From: Planococcus antarcticus DSM 14505
GTDB lineage: Bacteria > Bacillota > Bacilli > Bacillales_A > Planococcaceae
Assembly (NCBI RefSeq): GCF_001687565.2
Contig: NZ_CP016534.2
Coordinates: 1,182,501-1,246,500, forward strand
Length of the DNA stretch: 64,000 nucleotides
Direction: 5' to 3'
Under the pieces are notes generated by a model. It had not been told where the DNA came from and searched no databases. It saw nothing but the letters and a program-made list of their open reading frames with translations. Made by a program: the position numbers and the translations under genes. Positions 1 through 10,668 of this stretch are shown here, one piece after another. The first letter of the stretch is position 1; each line of letters begins with the position of its first letter.

Positions 1-336
1 TCGACGAAAAGAAGCGAAACAATCCGTCATGGATTAGACTTAATGGGTATCAGCGATGTGTTTGATGTACTGGTCGGCCTAGATCATGTCAGCAATCCAA
101 AACCGGATCCCGAACCTTTACATCTAGCATTAGAGCAATTAGGTGCATCTCACGATGAAGCCTTGATGATCGGTGACAACTCGCATGATATCGAAGGTGG
201 CAAAAATGCGGGAGTTCGAACTGCTGGTGTTGCTTGGTCGGTGAAAGGCGAAGACTTTTTGGCCAGTTTTAATCCTGACTTTATGCTTCAGCACATCAGT
301 GATTTGCTGGTGCTGACTAAAGAGGCTGTGAAATGA
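1..336 (+). CDS. ppaX: Pyrophosphatase PpaX, C-terminal part (cut by window edge)
   Basis: The reading frame is open from base 1, so the gene starts upstream; the last 111 residues remain of a family usually about 215 long. This part carries HAD-superfamily motif III (NPKPDPEPL) and motif IV (IGDNSHDIEGG), the acid pair that binds magnesium. PpaX hydrolyses the pyrophosphate released when HprK/P dephosphorylates Ser46-phosphorylated HPr and Crh; crh lies 13 kb downstream here. The assignment to PpaX rather than another HAD phosphatase rests on its position before the acyltransferase and hisZ, as in Bacillus (hprK-lgt-ppaX-yvoF-hisZ). Its stop overlaps the next start by 4 bases. Confidence 0.85.
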   Translation, partial: STKRSETIRHGLDLMGISDVFDVLVGLDHVSNPKPDPEPLHLALEQLGASHDEALMIGDNSHDIEGGKNAGVRTAGVAWSVKGEDFLASFNPDFMLQHISDLLVLTKEAVK

Positions 337-845
337 GAAGGACACAACGTCATTTTGTAGAGGGACCAAATTCGCTTTGGCATATTTACAAAACGGTGCC
401 GTTCTGGAAAGTGACCAAGAATTTTTTGGTGATCCAAACAGCTAGATACACGCCATTTTTACCTATGAAAAATTGGATGTATAAAAACTTTCTTAAAATG
501 AATATCGGAAAGCATTCTTCTTTTGCATTGATGGTTATGCCGGATGTTATGTTTCCTGAAAAAATCACAGTGGGAGAAAACTCAGTAATTGGTTATAATA
601 CCACCATTCTTGCACATGAATATTTAATAGATGAATACCGACTCGGCGACGTGGTCATCGGAGACCACGTTATGATCGGAGCAAACACTACGATTTTGCC
701 CGGCATTACCATCGGAAACGGGGCAATCGTTTCCGCTGCCACGCTCGTCCATAAAGATGTGCCAGCTGGAGCTTTTGTCGGCGGAAATCCGATGAACATC
801 ATCTATACAGCTGAACAAATGGCGGCGCGCCAAGCAAAATCCTGA
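333..845 (+). CDS. yvoF: Hexapeptide-repeat acyltransferase (YvoF type)
   Basis: A 170-residue protein whose middle and end (about 70-160) show the left-handed beta-helix hexapeptide pattern, including IGDHVMIGANTTILPG and a closing GGNPMNII typical of maltose/galactoside O-acetyltransferases. It probably transfers an acetyl group from acetyl-CoA to a sugar or glycan; the acceptor is unknown. The start overlaps the ppaX stop (ATGA), so the two are translationally coupled. The order ppaX-yvoF-hisZ matches Bacillus. A strong terminator follows at once. Confidence 0.85.
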   Translation: MRRTQRHFVEGPNSLWHIYKTVPFWKVTKNFLVIQTARYTPFLPMKNWMYKNFLKMNIGKHSSFALMVMPDVMFPEKITVGENSVIGYNTTILAHEYLIDEYRLGDVVIGDHVMIGANTTILPGITIGNGAIVSAATLVHKDVPAGAFVGGNPMNIIYTAEQMAARQAKS

Positions 846-873
846 AAGCATTCTTTGCTTTCAGGATTTTTTT
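840..873 (+). terminator. Rho-independent terminator after yvoF
   Basis: A perfect 10-bp stem (TCCTGAAAGC / GCTTTCAGGA) with a 7-base loop is followed by seven T. It overlaps the yvoF stop codon and separates the ppaX transcript from the his operon. Confidence 0.9.
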
Positions 874-885
874 CGAGTATATCTC

Positions 886-915
886 TTGACGGTGGATGGA
901 ACAATGCGCTAAAAT
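886..915 (+). promoter_or_regulatory. SigA-type promoter of the his operon
   Basis: TTGACG (886-891) and TAAAAT (910-915) are 18 bases apart, about 60 bases before hisZ. The short leader shows no T-box, leader peptide or clear attenuator, so control of the operon is not visible beyond this promoter. Confidence 0.7.
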
Positions 916-977
916 AAATATTACTTCATCACATTAGCGAACTAAAGTGAAAAAACCAATATTAGGGAGTTTTATAA

Positions 978-2135
978 ATGACCATACAAATGTTCGAAAA
1001 ACCGTTAGGCATGAGAGACGATTTTCCATTTATCGCGAAAAAGAAAGCGGAGCTACGCTCAAGTGGAACATCCATTATTCAGCAGGCAGGCTATGATCTG
1101 TTGCAGACACCAACTTTGGAATATTATGAAACGATCGGTAAAATTTCAGCAATCGCAGACAATGCCTTGTTCAAATTATTAGACAGCCAAGGTGAAACTT
1201 TGGTTTTGCGTCCTGATATGACTTCACCAATCGCGCGTGTTGCTGCAGCTAAACTATTGAAAGAAAAGATACCGGTAAGACTTGGCTATTATTCAAACGT
1301 TTTCCGTGCTCAAAAGCGAGAAGGCGGACGACCAGCTGAATTTGAACAAATGGGTGTGGAGCTGATTGGTGACGATTCAATATATGCCGATGCAGAAGTG
1401 ATTCTTCTTGCGGGAAATATTATAAAAAAATTAGGTATCGAATCGAGTCGTTTCGTAATTGGACATACCCAATTATTGCAGTTGATTTTAGAAGATTTCG
1501 GGTTAAATCAAGAGCAAATTGAACAAGTTCATAGCGCATTTGTTTCAAAAAATAGTGTTGGCTTTGAAACTTTAGCAAAACAATTGCCTATCGAAGCGTC
1601 TAGAGTCGAATCGTTTATTGGCTTGATATCAACGACTACTGTAGAAGAATGGCAACAATGGATTGATCCTCATAACGCCAAACAAAGTTCTTTATTTGAA
1701 GACATGAAAAAGCTGAAAAACATATTAGATCGCAGCGGCTTAGCTGACGCGGTAACTTATGATTTGTCGTTTAACAGCCATATGACCTATTACACCGGCT
1801 TAGTATTTGAAGTGTATGCAACGGGCAGTGGTTTTCCACTCGGTAACGGTGGACGTTATGACGGCTTGATGAAACAATTTGGACTAGAGGTTGGTGCAAC
1901 CGGCTTTGGATTACGCGTCGATCGTTTGCTAGAACTTATTTCAGCTGTTTCAGAACAACAAGAACATACGTTGATCTTATTTGATGAACGAAACGAAGAG
2001 CAAGCGGATGATGAAGCACAAAAGCTTCGTGAGCAAGGAGCGCGAGTCACGCTGCAATTTGCGCAATCAGTTTTAGCCATTGACGAATTCAGCAAACATT
2101 TTAGTAAGGTTCTACGATTGGAAGGTGCTAACTAA
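978..2135 (+). CDS. hisZ: ATP phosphoribosyltransferase regulatory subunit HisZ
   Basis: A 385-residue paralogue of histidyl-tRNA synthetase that has lost aminoacylation and serves as the activating, feedback-sensing partner of short-form HisG in the first step of histidine synthesis. Visible class II synthetase-like blocks are LGMRDDFP near the N-terminus, [14 protein letters not shown] around residue 75, and [12 protein letters not shown] near 290. There is no C-terminal anticodon-binding domain as in HisS, which fits HisZ. AGGGAG lies 10 bases before the ATG. The stop overlaps the hisG start (TAATG). Presence of HisZ and a 208-residue HisG in tandem supports the hetero-octameric enzyme type. 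Confidence 0.95.
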   Translation: MTIQMFEKPLGMRDDFPFIAKKKAELRSSGTSIIQQAGYDLLQTPTLEYYETIGKISAIADNALFKLLDSQGETLVLRPDMTSPIARVAAAKLLKEKIPVRLGYYSNVFRAQKREGGRPAEFEQMGVELIGDDSIYADAEVILLAGNIIKKLGIESSRFVIGHTQLLQLILEDFGLNQEQIEQVHSAFVSKNSVGFETLAKQLPIEASRVESFIGLISTTTVEEWQQWIDPHNAKQSSLFEDMKKLKNILDRSGLADAVTYDLSFNSHMTYYTGLVFEVYATGSGFPLGNGGRYDGLMKQFGLEVGATGFGLRVDRLLELISAVSEQQEHTLILFDERNEEQADDEAQKLREQGARVTLQFAQSVLAIDEFSKHFSKVLRLEGAN

Positions 2136-2761
2136 TGGATGCATTAACGATTGCAATGCCTAAGGGCAGAATATTTGAAGAAGCTTACGAATTATTAGTG
2201 AAAGCAGGCTATGATTTGCCGAAAGAACTCGATGATTCACGAAAATTGATTGTCGAAGCGCCAAATGAAAATATTCGTTTTATTCTAGCTAAACCAATGG
2301 ATGTTCCAGCTTATGTCGAACACGGAGTCGTAGACATTGGCATTGCTGGAAAAGACGTGATGCTTGAGCACGACCGAGATGTTTATGAATTATTAGACCT
2401 TGGCATCAGCCGCTGCTATATCGCAACTGCGGGTATGCCGGATACGCCGATGAATAAAGTATCTCCGCGTGTTGCGACGAAATACCCAAAAGTGGCGTCG
2501 CAATATTATCGTGGCAAAGGCGAACAAGTCGAAATCATCGAACTAAACGGTTCGATTGAATTAGCGCCAATGATCGGTTTAGCGGATCGTATTGTGGATA
2601 TTGTCTCGACCGGCAAAACATTAAAAGAAAATGGCTTGGTTGAATATGAAAAAATTGTCGACATCACGTCGCGTTTAATTGCTAATCCGGTAAGTTATCG
2701 CTTAAAGCAAAAACGCATTACAGATCTAGTAGAAAGACTGAGAAAGCAGGCCATTTTATGA
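2135..2761 (+). CDS. hisG: ATP phosphoribosyltransferase catalytic subunit, short form
   Basis: At 208 residues this is the short form of HisG, which lacks the C-terminal regulatory domain and needs HisZ. It condenses ATP with PRPP to phosphoribosyl-ATP. The N-terminal [15 protein letters not shown] and the later [20 protein letters not shown] followed by STGKTL (PRPP-binding region) are diagnostic. It sits between hisZ and hisD with overlapping stops and starts (TAATG upstream, ATGA downstream). Confidence 0.97.
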   Translation: MDALTIAMPKGRIFEEAYELLVKAGYDLPKELDDSRKLIVEAPNENIRFILAKPMDVPAYVEHGVVDIGIAGKDVMLEHDRDVYELLDLGISRCYIATAGMPDTPMNKVSPRVATKYPKVASQYYRGKGEQVEIIELNGSIELAPMIGLADRIVDIVSTGKTLKENGLVEYEKIVDITSRLIANPVSYRLKQKRITDLVERLRKQAIL

Positions 2762-4041
2762 AAGTGACTCGTTTATCCTCAGGAATTTCCATCAGAAGAA
2801 CAATTGCAGATGGAACCGGTCAGCAAGTTGCAGCAGTCAAAGAAATCATTCAAGATGTACGGGACAACGGAGATCAAGCGATGTTCCGTTATGCTGAGAA
2901 ATGGGATGGCGCAAAATTATCTTCATTGCGTGTAACGGAAGAGGAAATTGCGCAAGCAGTCGAACGATTTGATCGTCAATTACTAGAGGACTTAACAGAA
3001 GCGGCAGCAAATATCCGTCGTTACCATGACAGTCAACAGCAAAAAGGCTACCAGCTAGACCACGATGACGGCTCTTACTTAGCACAGCGCGTTACGGCTA
3101 TTGAATCGGCAGGCTTGTACGTACCAGGCGGAACAGCGGCTTACCCATCATCGGTGTTGATGAACGTCATTCCAGCACAAGTAGCAGGAGTGTCGCGCAT
3201 CGTGTTGATCTCGCCTCCAGGAAAAGACGGCACTTTATCAGATGGTGTATTAGCTTCAGCTCATATTCTTGGTATTACAGAAGTTTATAAATCAGGTGGG
3301 GCTCAGGCAATTGCAGCTTTAGCGTATGGCACGCAGTCTATCGCTCCAGTTGACAAAATTACCGGTCCAGGCAATATTTTTGTCGCTTTAGCAAAACGAC
3401 AAGTGAATGGCGACGTGGCTATCGACATGATTGCCGGACCGAGTGAAATCGCAATAATTGCGGATGATTCCGCATATGCTGACGAAGTGGCGGCGGATTT
3501 GTTGTCACAAGCAGAACATGATCCGATGGCGAGCGCTGTGTTATTAACGACTAGCGAAAAACTGGCCGATGCCGTTTCTAAAGAAATAGAGCGGCAATTG
3601 GCAAGCTTGCCTCGTGAAGCTATCGCTAGTCCAGCAATGAAAAATCATGGCATGATTTATCTAGGGGAAACGATAGAAGAGCTGATCACAGCCGCCAATC
3701 AACTAGCGCCGGAACATTTGGAAATCATGACGGAAGATGCAGAAGCAGTAGCGGAGAAGATTCGCCACGCTGGTGCCATTTTTATCGGAAGGTTTTCGTC
3801 TGAACCAATTGGCGATTATTTTGCAGGAACTAATCACGTGTTGCCAACGAACAGCACAGCACGTTTTTCGAGTGCTTTATCTGTTTATGATTTTATTAAA
3901 CGAACCAGCATTATCCGTTATAGCGAACAGGCTTGGCAAAACAATAAAGAAAAAATCGCTCGTCTAGCACGCCTTGAAGGGTTAGAAGGACATGCGCGTG
4001 CAGTCGAATCACGGTCGTGGGAAAAGGGGAATCAATCATGA
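2758..4041 (+). CDS. hisD: Histidinol dehydrogenase
   Basis: This 427-residue zinc enzyme carries out the last two steps of histidine synthesis, oxidising L-histidinol to L-histidine with two NAD+. Family blocks seen include [49 protein letters not shown] with the Gln and His zinc ligands, and LAPEHLEI. Length is normal. Both ends overlap neighbours by four bases (ATGA), so expression is coupled along the operon. Confidence 0.97.
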   Translation: MKVTRLSSGISIRRTIADGTGQQVAAVKEIIQDVRDNGDQAMFRYAEKWDGAKLSSLRVTEEEIAQAVERFDRQLLEDLTEAAANIRRYHDSQQQKGYQLDHDDGSYLAQRVTAIESAGLYVPGGTAAYPSSVLMNVIPAQVAGVSRIVLISPPGKDGTLSDGVLASAHILGITEVYKSGGAQAIAALAYGTQSIAPVDKITGPGNIFVALAKRQVNGDVAIDMIAGPSEIAIIADDSAYADEVAADLLSQAEHDPMASAVLLTTSEKLADAVSKEIERQLASLPREAIASPAMKNHGMIYLGETIEELITAANQLAPEHLEIMTEDAEAVAEKIRHAGAIFIGRFSSEPIGDYFAGTNHVLPTNSTARFSSALSVYDFIKRTSIIRYSEQAWQNNKEKIARLARLEGLEGHARAVESRSWEKGNQS

Positions 4042-4625
4042 GAAAAGCTGAAATCAAACGCAATACCAATGAAACCAAAGTGGCCATCAATTTTTCCTTG
4101 GACGGCGAAGGCAAATCGGTAATTGATACAGGTGTTCCATTTATGGACCATATGCTGGATTTGTTCATTAAACATGGTTTGTTTGATGGGGACATTAAGG
4201 CAGATGGCGATACGCATATCGACGACCACCACACGACTGAAGATATCGGCATTGTTTTAGGTCAAGCCGTTAAAGAAGCACTTGGCGATAAAAAAGGCAT
4301 ACGACGTTATGGCAATGCATTTGTGCCGATGGATGATGCGTTGGCTCAAGTGGTGATCGACTGTTCAAATCGTCCGCATCTGGAATTCCGTAGTCAGCCG
4401 CTGAACGAAAAAGTGGGAACGTTTGATACGGAACTGATTCAGGAATTTCTTTGGAAATTTGCGCTGGAATCACGGATGAATGTTCACGTTATCGTTCATT
4501 ACGGAAAAAATACACACCATATTATCGAAGCGATATTTAAAGCACTAGCACGTGCGCTTGATGAAGCGACAGGGATCGACCCACGGGTTAAAGGCGTGCC
4601 ATCAACAAAGGGGCTGTTAACATGA
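4038..4625 (+). CDS. hisB: Imidazoleglycerol-phosphate dehydratase
   Basis: I place the start at ATG 4038, inside the hisD stop and preceded by GGGGAAT, giving 195 residues, the normal size of the monofunctional enzyme; an upstream GTG would add seven unsupported residues. It dehydrates imidazole glycerol phosphate to imidazole acetol phosphate. Two metal-binding His clusters characteristic of the family are present: DTHIDDHHTTEDIG around residue 65 and THHIIEAIFKALARAL around 160. There is no fused histidinol phosphatase, as expected for Firmicutes. Confidence 0.97.
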   Translation: MRKAEIKRNTNETKVAINFSLDGEGKSVIDTGVPFMDHMLDLFIKHGLFDGDIKADGDTHIDDHHTTEDIGIVLGQAVKEALGDKKGIRRYGNAFVPMDDALAQVVIDCSNRPHLEFRSQPLNEKVGTFDTELIQEFLWKFALESRMNVHVIVHYGKNTHHIIEAIFKALARALDEATGIDPRVKGVPSTKGLLT

Positions 4626-5251
4626 TTATCGGTATCATTGATTACGGCATGGGCAATTTGTTTAGTGTCGAGCAAGCTTTGAAAAAACTGGAATGCACAG
4701 TGATCGTATCCGATGATCCTGCCGTATTGCTAGAAGCAGAAGGAATTTTGCTGCCAGGAGTCGGTGCTTTTCCAGATGCTATGGAGCTATTAAATGAAAA
4801 AGGACTTTCGAAATTTATTCAATCATTAAAGGAGAAAAACATCCCACTTCTTGGCATTTGTCTCGGCATGCAATTATTGTATGAAGACAGCTCAGAAGTA
4901 AAGTCGACTAAAGGTTTAGGCTTACTAACGGGACAAATCCGACGTTTTGAAAAAGGCACCTACCGGATCCCACATATGGGGTGGAACCGTTTGGAATTTT
5001 CACGGGTACCTTACTGGCTAGACGAAGTATTAAGCGATACGCATGTTTATTTTGTTCATTCCTTTTTGGCGGTCAATACAAATGAACAAGAAGTGTGGGC
5101 AACGGCAAGCTATGGCGGTCTTAATGTTCCAGGAGTAGTCGGTAACGGACTCATTACGGGCATGCAGTTTCACCCAGAAAAATCAGGTGATTTCGGTCAT
5201 CACTTATTAGAGCAATGGATTTCAAATGTTAGGAGGAATCTACATGTCTAA
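4622..5251 (+). CDS. hisH: Imidazole glycerol phosphate synthase, glutaminase subunit
   Basis: A class I glutamine amidotransferase of 209 residues. The nucleophile elbow LLGICLGMQLLY and the C-terminal MQFHPEKSG with the His/Glu of the triad are intact, as is the N-terminal IDYGMGNLFS. It releases ammonia from glutamine and channels it into HisF. The gene starts within the hisB stop (ATGA) and its last codons hold the AGGAGG that serves hisA. Confidence 0.97.
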   Translation: MIIGIIDYGMGNLFSVEQALKKLECTVIVSDDPAVLLEAEGILLPGVGAFPDAMELLNEKGLSKFIQSLKEKNIPLLGICLGMQLLYEDSSEVKSTKGLGLLTGQIRRFEKGTYRIPHMGWNRLEFSRVPYWLDEVLSDTHVYFVHSFLAVNTNEQEVWATASYGGLNVPGVVGNGLITGMQFHPEKSGDFGHHLLEQWISNVRRNLHV

Positions 5252-5972
5252 ATTTCTAATTTATCCCGCGATCGACTTAAGGGACGGCAAATGTGTACGC
5301 CTTTTTCAAGGAGATTATGCCCAGGAAACCATCTATGGAGATTCCCCAGTCGACATGGCTCGAAAATTCGTAGAAGCTGGTGCAGAGTGGATACATATGG
5401 TCGACTTAGATGGTGCCAAAGATGGCGTCCGAATAAACGATCAAGTGGTCATCGAAGCTGCAAAGCTCGGTGCTAAAGTACAGATAGGCGGAGGCATCCG
5501 GACACGTGAAGATATTCAGCATTATTTATCAAATGGTGTAACGCGTGTCATTATCGGCAGTCTAGCCATCCGTAATCCGGAACTTGCCGTGTCGTTGATT
5601 GAAGAATTTGGAGCTGACCAAATTGTCATCGGCATCGATGCGAAAGATGGCATGGCCGCGACAGAAGGTTGGATCGAGACATCTGGACAAGCAGCGACAG
5701 AAGTGGCGAATTATTTCGCGCAAAAAGGCGCAAAACATTTCATCTATACAGATATCGCAACAGATGGCACGTTAGCTGGACCGAATATTAAAGCCAACAA
5801 AGCGTTAGTGGGTGCTGAATCAGCACAAGTCATTGTTTCGGGTGGTATTGGTTCGCTTGAAGATGTACGAAATGTTAAAGAAGCATCTGCACAAAGTAAT
5901 ATCGCAGGTGTTATTATAGGGAAAGCACTTTATGAAAAACGTTTTACGCTGGAGGAGGCCTTGTCATGCTGA
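5244..5972 (+). CDS. hisA: ProFAR isomerase HisA
   Basis: I choose ATG 5244 because AGGAGG at 5231-5236 sits eight bases before it; the open frame extends six codons further without support. The 242-residue (beta-alpha)8 barrel opens with [14 protein letters not shown] holding the first catalytic Asp, and has [13 protein letters not shown] and [15 protein letters not shown] in the second half. It isomerises the ProFAR aminoaldose to its ketose. The gene overlaps the end of hisH by eight bases and the start of hisF by seven. Confidence 0.97.
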   Translation: MSKFLIYPAIDLRDGKCVRLFQGDYAQETIYGDSPVDMARKFVEAGAEWIHMVDLDGAKDGVRINDQVVIEAAKLGAKVQIGGGIRTREDIQHYLSNGVTRVIIGSLAIRNPELAVSLIEEFGADQIVIGIDAKDGMAATEGWIETSGQAATEVANYFAQKGAKHFIYTDIATDGTLAGPNIKANKALVGAESAQVIVSGGIGSLEDVRNVKEASAQSNIAGVIIGKALYEKRFTLEEALSC

Positions 5973-6718
5973 CAAAACGCATTATTCCATGTCTTGATGT
6001 TAAAGAAGGGCGCGTCGTTAAAGGCGTTAGCTTTGTTTCGCTGCGTGACGCGGGGGATCCGGTTGAACTGGCTCGTTTTTATGATGAGCAAGGAGCGGAT
6101 GAATTGGTGTTTTTAGACATCTCGGCTTCCCATGAAGGCAAAGAAACCATGGTCGAAGTAGTGAAAGTCGTCGCTACAGAGCTGTCGATCCCGTTTACCG
6201 TGGGCGGCGGCATTCGCAGTCTAGAGGACATGAAGCGCATGCTGCGTGCTGGTGCTGATAAAGTGTCTTTAAACACGGCGGCTCTTGACCGTCCGGAGCT
6301 GATCAAAGAAGGCGCAGATTTCTTCGGCTCTCAATGTATCGTAGTAGCCATTGACGCCAAGAAAAACGGCGATAGCTGGAACGTCTATACGCATGGTGGC
6401 CGCAATAAAACCGAGTGGGATGCAGTTGAATGGGCGAAAAAAAGTGTTGAGCTTGGAGCTGGTGAACTGTTGTTGACGAGCATGGACAAAGACGGCTCGA
6501 AAGACGGCTTTGATTTGGAGTTGACGCAAGCTGTGCGTGAAGCTGTAGAAGTACCGGTCATCGCCAGCGGAGGAGCAGGAAACAAAGAACATTTTAACGA
6601 AGTTTTTAAAACAGTAGACGCTGACGCGGCGTTAGCGGCATCTATTTTCCATTACAAAGAAACCAGCGTAGCTGAAGTAAAACAGTATTTACGGAAAGAG
6701 GGAGTGAATGTCCGATGA
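5966..6718 (+). CDS. hisF: Imidazole glycerol phosphate synthase, cyclase subunit
   Basis: The 250-residue barrel partner of HisH. It opens with [18 protein letters not shown] (catalytic Asp) and carries [16 protein letters not shown] with the second catalytic Asp. It uses ammonia from HisH to make imidazole glycerol phosphate plus AICAR, which feeds purine synthesis. The start overlaps the hisA end, and GGAGGAGG lies inside hisA. The hisH-hisA-hisF order matches Bacillus. Confidence 0.97.
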   Translation: MLTKRIIPCLDVKEGRVVKGVSFVSLRDAGDPVELARFYDEQGADELVFLDISASHEGKETMVEVVKVVATELSIPFTVGGGIRSLEDMKRMLRAGADKVSLNTAALDRPELIKEGADFFGSQCIVVAIDAKKNGDSWNVYTHGGRNKTEWDAVEWAKKSVELGAGELLLTSMDKDGSKDGFDLELTQAVREAVEVPVIASGGAGNKEHFNEVFKTVDADAALAASIFHYKETSVAEVKQYLRKEGVNVR

Positions 6719-7341
6719 CAACTATACAATATGATCAAAACGGGCTAATTCCCGTCATTATCCAAAATGCCGAAACAAAAGAAGTGTTGACTTTGGCTTA
6801 TGCCAATGAAGAAGCTGTCCAAAAAACAATAGATACCAATGAAACATGGCTTTATTCAAGAAGCCGGAGTGAGCTATGGAACAAAGGTGCGACGAGTGGT
6901 AACACGCAAAAAGTGACAGCTGTGCGTTTAGACTGTGACGGTGATTCGCTAATCTACGAAGTAATCCCAAACGGACCAGCTTGTCATACCGGCAAAGTTA
7001 GCTGTTTTTTTGAAACCATCCACGGCGAGCACAATGAATCTCCAGGAGAAATGTTCGCGCAGTTAGCCTCATTAATCAAAACGCGTGAAGAAGAAATGCC
7101 TGAAGGAGCTTATACAACTTATCTATTTGAAGAAGGCGTAGACAAAATTTGTAAAAAAATAGGCGAAGAAGCAGCTGAAGTCATCATAGCAGCTAAAAAT
7201 CGAGATGCTGAAGAATTGTCGATGGAAACAGCGGACTTGTTCTATCACGTTTTGGTGCTTTTGCAGGAACAAAAAGTGGAATTCAGCCAAGTGATTGATG
7301 TACTAAAAGAACGCCATGCCATAAAAACGACAAGTAAATAA
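6715..7341 (+). CDS. hisI: Bifunctional phosphoribosyl-AMP cyclohydrolase / phosphoribosyl-ATP pyrophosphatase
   Basis: A fused HisIE of 208 residues. The N-terminal cyclohydrolase half (to about 110) has [16 protein letters not shown] and the zinc-binding [11 protein letters not shown] and [12 protein letters not shown]. The C-terminal pyrophosphatase half (about 118-205) has [20 protein letters not shown], the MazG-like acidic helix. Together they carry out steps two and three of the pathway. It is the last gene of the operon; hisC and a histidinol phosphatase are not in this window. Confidence 0.97.
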   Translation: MTTIQYDQNGLIPVIIQNAETKEVLTLAYANEEAVQKTIDTNETWLYSRSRSELWNKGATSGNTQKVTAVRLDCDGDSLIYEVIPNGPACHTGKVSCFFETIHGEHNESPGEMFAQLASLIKTREEEMPEGAYTTYLFEEGVDKICKKIGEEAAEVIIAAKNRDAEELSMETADLFYHVLVLLQEQKVEFSQVIDVLKERHAIKTTSK

Positions 7342-7354
7342 TAAGGGAATATGC

Positions 7355-7360
7355 TATAAT
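7355..7360 (+). promoter_or_regulatory. Probable extended -10 promoter before the TPR gene
   Basis: TGCTATAAT (7352-7360) is a perfect -10 with the TGn extension; no good -35 is seen at 17 bases. A terminator-like hairpin lies between it and the start codon. Confidence 0.45.
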
Positions 7361-7379
7361 TACAGCACATTTGAGTATA

Positions 7380-7410
7380 GGGATGATTTTAATCGTCTCT
7401 TTTACTTTTT
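7380..7410 (+). terminator. Terminator-like hairpin in the TPR gene leader
   Basis: GGGATGATT pairs with AATCGTCTC over a very small loop and is followed by TTTTACTTTTT. It may end the his transcript. Because a -10 box lies just upstream and the ribosome site just downstream, it would also attenuate the TPR gene. Confidence 0.5.
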
Positions 7411-7422
7411 CGGAGGCATATT

Positions 7423-8946
7423 TTGGAGAATAAAAAAATTAATACTAAAAATGTATTATCGTTTATTCCGACAGGGGAATATTATTACAGAAAAGCGCTG
7501 AAAGAACTTCAGCGTGAAAACTACCCGAAAGCACATAAGTATCTACGTCGCGCTTCAGAGCTGAGCCCGAAAGACCCGCTCATCCTGACACAATACGGCA
7601 TCGTGTTGATGGAAATGCAGGAATTTGAACAGGCGATGGACATGCTGCACTTAGCACATGAATTGGATTCGAAAGAACCTGATATCCTTTTTTTCCTCGC
7701 AGAAGTCCATGCACACATGGGCTTGTTTTGGGATGCGCGAAAATACGCCAAAAAATACCTGGTCTATGAGACACAGGGAAAATATTCGGCTGAAGCGATG
7801 GAAATCGTTGATTTTGCGGAACAGGAAGATTGGCAGCTTTTTGATGACGATGGAGAATCGCAGGACAGCGAATGCTATTACCGCCAAGAAAAGGCGCGTC
7901 GGATGATGGAGCAGGGGGATTTTGCGGGAGCCATCGAACGGTTGGAAAAGCTGGTTGAAGAAAAGTCTGATTTCTGGGGAGCTTATAACAACTTGGCTTT
8001 GGCTTACTTTTATATTGGCGAAGCGGAAATGGCGAAAGCCCTTCTCCATGATGTGCTGCGGAGAAATACCGGCAACCTCCATGCGCTCTGCAACTTAGCA
8101 GTCTTTCATTATTATGAGAAAAATGCAGAACTGGACGATATCTTGGAGCTGCTGAAAAAGATTCAGCCCTATGTATTTGAGCATCGTTATAAATTGGGGG
8201 CGACATTTGCACTCGTCGGCAAATACAAAGAAGCCTACCGTTGGCTGAAAAGTCTTCAGAAACGCGGCTTTGACGGAGACCCGGCTTTTTACTTTTGGTT
8301 GTCGCATGCCGCCTACCATTCAGGGCACGAAGAAGCGTCACGCCAAGCCTGGGACCAGTTGAAAAAGATGGATTCCGACAAAGATGGTTATGAGCCATGG
8401 AGCGACCATTCAGCGATGCCGCACGCAGATGCACTCGAGCATGACCGTGATTATTTGGTGAAAAAATTGGACCATGCAAAAAAAAGTGAACGGTTATTCG
8501 GCTTGTTCCTACTCGGCAAATCAGCACATAAGCAGGAAGTTATCTCACATCCAAATTGGCTCGCGTCCGATCAGCCTTCTGTCTTGGAAACATTTGTATT
8601 GGGGTATGCTCTTGGCCACCCTTTCAAAAAAGAAATTCCGGCCGAGCAGGCATTCATGCGGGCGATGGAAGTTGCAGAGTATCTTTACGTCCAAAACGGC
8701 ATGGTGACCGAGCAACAGGCTGAAGTTTTCCAACTGTGGTTCTTGCTGGTTGAAGAAGCATTCAGCCGGAATTACCCATTTAAGAATCCGGCAGCTTTAG
8801 CTTCAGCTGTCGAGTATATGATCCAATCTGCTAAAAATGAAAAAGCGACAAAAAAAGAACTGGCTGACAGTTTTGGCGTATCGGTCGCTACCTTGACAAA
8901 GTATGTAAAAGAATTGACCGCTTATTTGATGGATGCGGGATCATAG
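7423..8946 (+). CDS. Tetratricopeptide-repeat protein (YvcD-like)
   Basis: A 507-residue protein with a TTG start, chosen because CGGAGG lies at 7411-7416. Residues about 15-135 and 150-255 are helical TPR-type repeats (for example YPKAHKYLRRASELSPKDP), suggesting a protein-interaction scaffold. The last 30 residues, KKELADSFGVSVATLTKYVK, look like a helix-turn-helix, so DNA binding is possible but unproven. It lies between the his operon and trxB, as B. subtilis yvcD does. No signal peptide or membrane segment is seen. No defined function is known to me. Confidence 0.8.
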   Translation: MENKKINTKNVLSFIPTGEYYYRKALKELQRENYPKAHKYLRRASELSPKDPLILTQYGIVLMEMQEFEQAMDMLHLAHELDSKEPDILFFLAEVHAHMGLFWDARKYAKKYLVYETQGKYSAEAMEIVDFAEQEDWQLFDDDGESQDSECYYRQEKARRMMEQGDFAGAIERLEKLVEEKSDFWGAYNNLALAYFYIGEAEMAKALLHDVLRRNTGNLHALCNLAVFHYYEKNAELDDILELLKKIQPYVFEHRYKLGATFALVGKYKEAYRWLKSLQKRGFDGDPAFYFWLSHAAYHSGHEEASRQAWDQLKKMDSDKDGYEPWSDHSAMPHADALEHDRDYLVKKLDHAKKSERLFGLFLLGKSAHKQEVISHPNWLASDQPSVLETFVLGYALGHPFKKEIPAEQAFMRAMEVAEYLYVQNGMVTEQQAEVFQLWFLLVEEAFSRNYPFKNPAALASAVEYMIQSAKNEKATKKELADSFGVSVATLTKYVKELTAYLMDAGS

Positions 8947-8988
8947 GCATAAAAGTTGAAGCTTTTGCCGGAATCTTATACGATTTAG

Positions 8989-9978
<990 letters not shown>

Positions 9979-10070
9979 TTTTTTCTTAATCATTCTGTAA
10001 CGCGCTTGTCATGAATAGGGTCTATAGTAAGAAGAGTAAGTTGCCCCCCTTTTTAGAAAGAAATTTTGAT

Positions 10071-10110
10071 GGCTGTTTTTCGAGTAACTCGAAAGATGGC
10101 CTCTTTTTTT
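10071..10110 (+). terminator. Terminator between trxB and the Nudix gene
   Basis: GGCTGTTTTTCGAG pairs with CTCGAAAGATGGCC (with G-T pairs and one mismatch), followed by CTCTTTTTTT. Confidence 0.8.
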
Positions 10111-10118
10111 GCGTTTTT

Positions 10119-10148
10119 TTGCATGACACACCAGGATAGATGTATAAT
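10119..10148 (+). promoter_or_regulatory. SigA-type promoter for the Nudix-rapZ-yvcK-whiA operon
   Basis: TTGCAT (10119-10124) and TATAAT (10143-10148) are 18 bases apart and lie just after the trxB terminator. Confidence 0.7.
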
Positions 10149-10182
10149 GGAGTAAGTTTACAATAGATGCGGAGTGTCGAAT

Positions 10183-10668
10183 GTGCAGCGAATCGCGAAT
10201 TTATTAGTTATAAAAGATGGACAAGTTCTATTATTAAAAAAACCACGGCGTGATTGGTACGTGGCCCCCGGTGGGAAAATGGAAGCTGGAGAGTCGATTT
10301 TCGAAGCGGCAGTTCGGGAGTTTGAGGAAGAGACGAACGCAACACCAATCGGTACGCATTTAAAAGGCGTCTATACGATGATGATCCAGGAACATGACCA
10401 AATTGTGGACGAGTGGATGCTGTTCACGTTTGCAGCGAACAATTTGACTGGAGAGTTATTTGAAGAAACAACGGAAGGACTGCTGGAATGGCATCCGATG
10501 GAAGAGTTGGCAGTATTGCCAATGGCTGAAGGGGACCGTACCAATCTTCAGTTTGCGATTAGCCAGCAGGGAGTGCAATATGGAACTTTCTACTACACAC
10601 CGGAATTTCAGCTAATAAAAGAGACCATCCAATCATCAACCGAAGAGGTGAACCGTCCCAATGGATAA
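10183..10668 (+). CDS. Nudix hydrolase (YvcI-like)
   Basis: A hydrolase of about 161 residues. I prefer GTG 10183 because GGAG at 10171-10174 is eight bases upstream; GTG 10174 is in frame but overlaps that site. The Nudix box [10 protein letters not shown]...REFEEET is present, with the usual final Gly replaced by Asn. The substrate, some nucleoside diphosphate derivative, cannot be read from sequence. It is first in the operon with rapZ, yvcK and whiA, as in Bacillus (yvcI-J-K-L), and its end overlaps rapZ by eight bases. Confidence 0.85.
   Translation: MQRIANLLVIKDGQVLLLKKPRRDWYVAPGGKMEAGESIFEAAVREFEEETNATPIGTHLKGVYTMMIQEHDQIVDEWMLFTFAANNLTGELFEETTEGLLEWHPMEELAVLPMAEGDRTNLQFAISQQGVQYGTFYYTPEFQLIKETIQSSTEEVNRPNG

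Noticed and set aside
7580..8527. 315-codon open frame antisense to the TPR gene
   Set aside because: It is opposite a clear coding frame with TPR pattern; the antisense protein is rich in Arg, His, Pro and Ser, as expected from a shadow frame.
10006..10028. TTGTCA and TATAGT after trxB
   Set aside because: Only 11 bases apart, too close for a SigA promoter.
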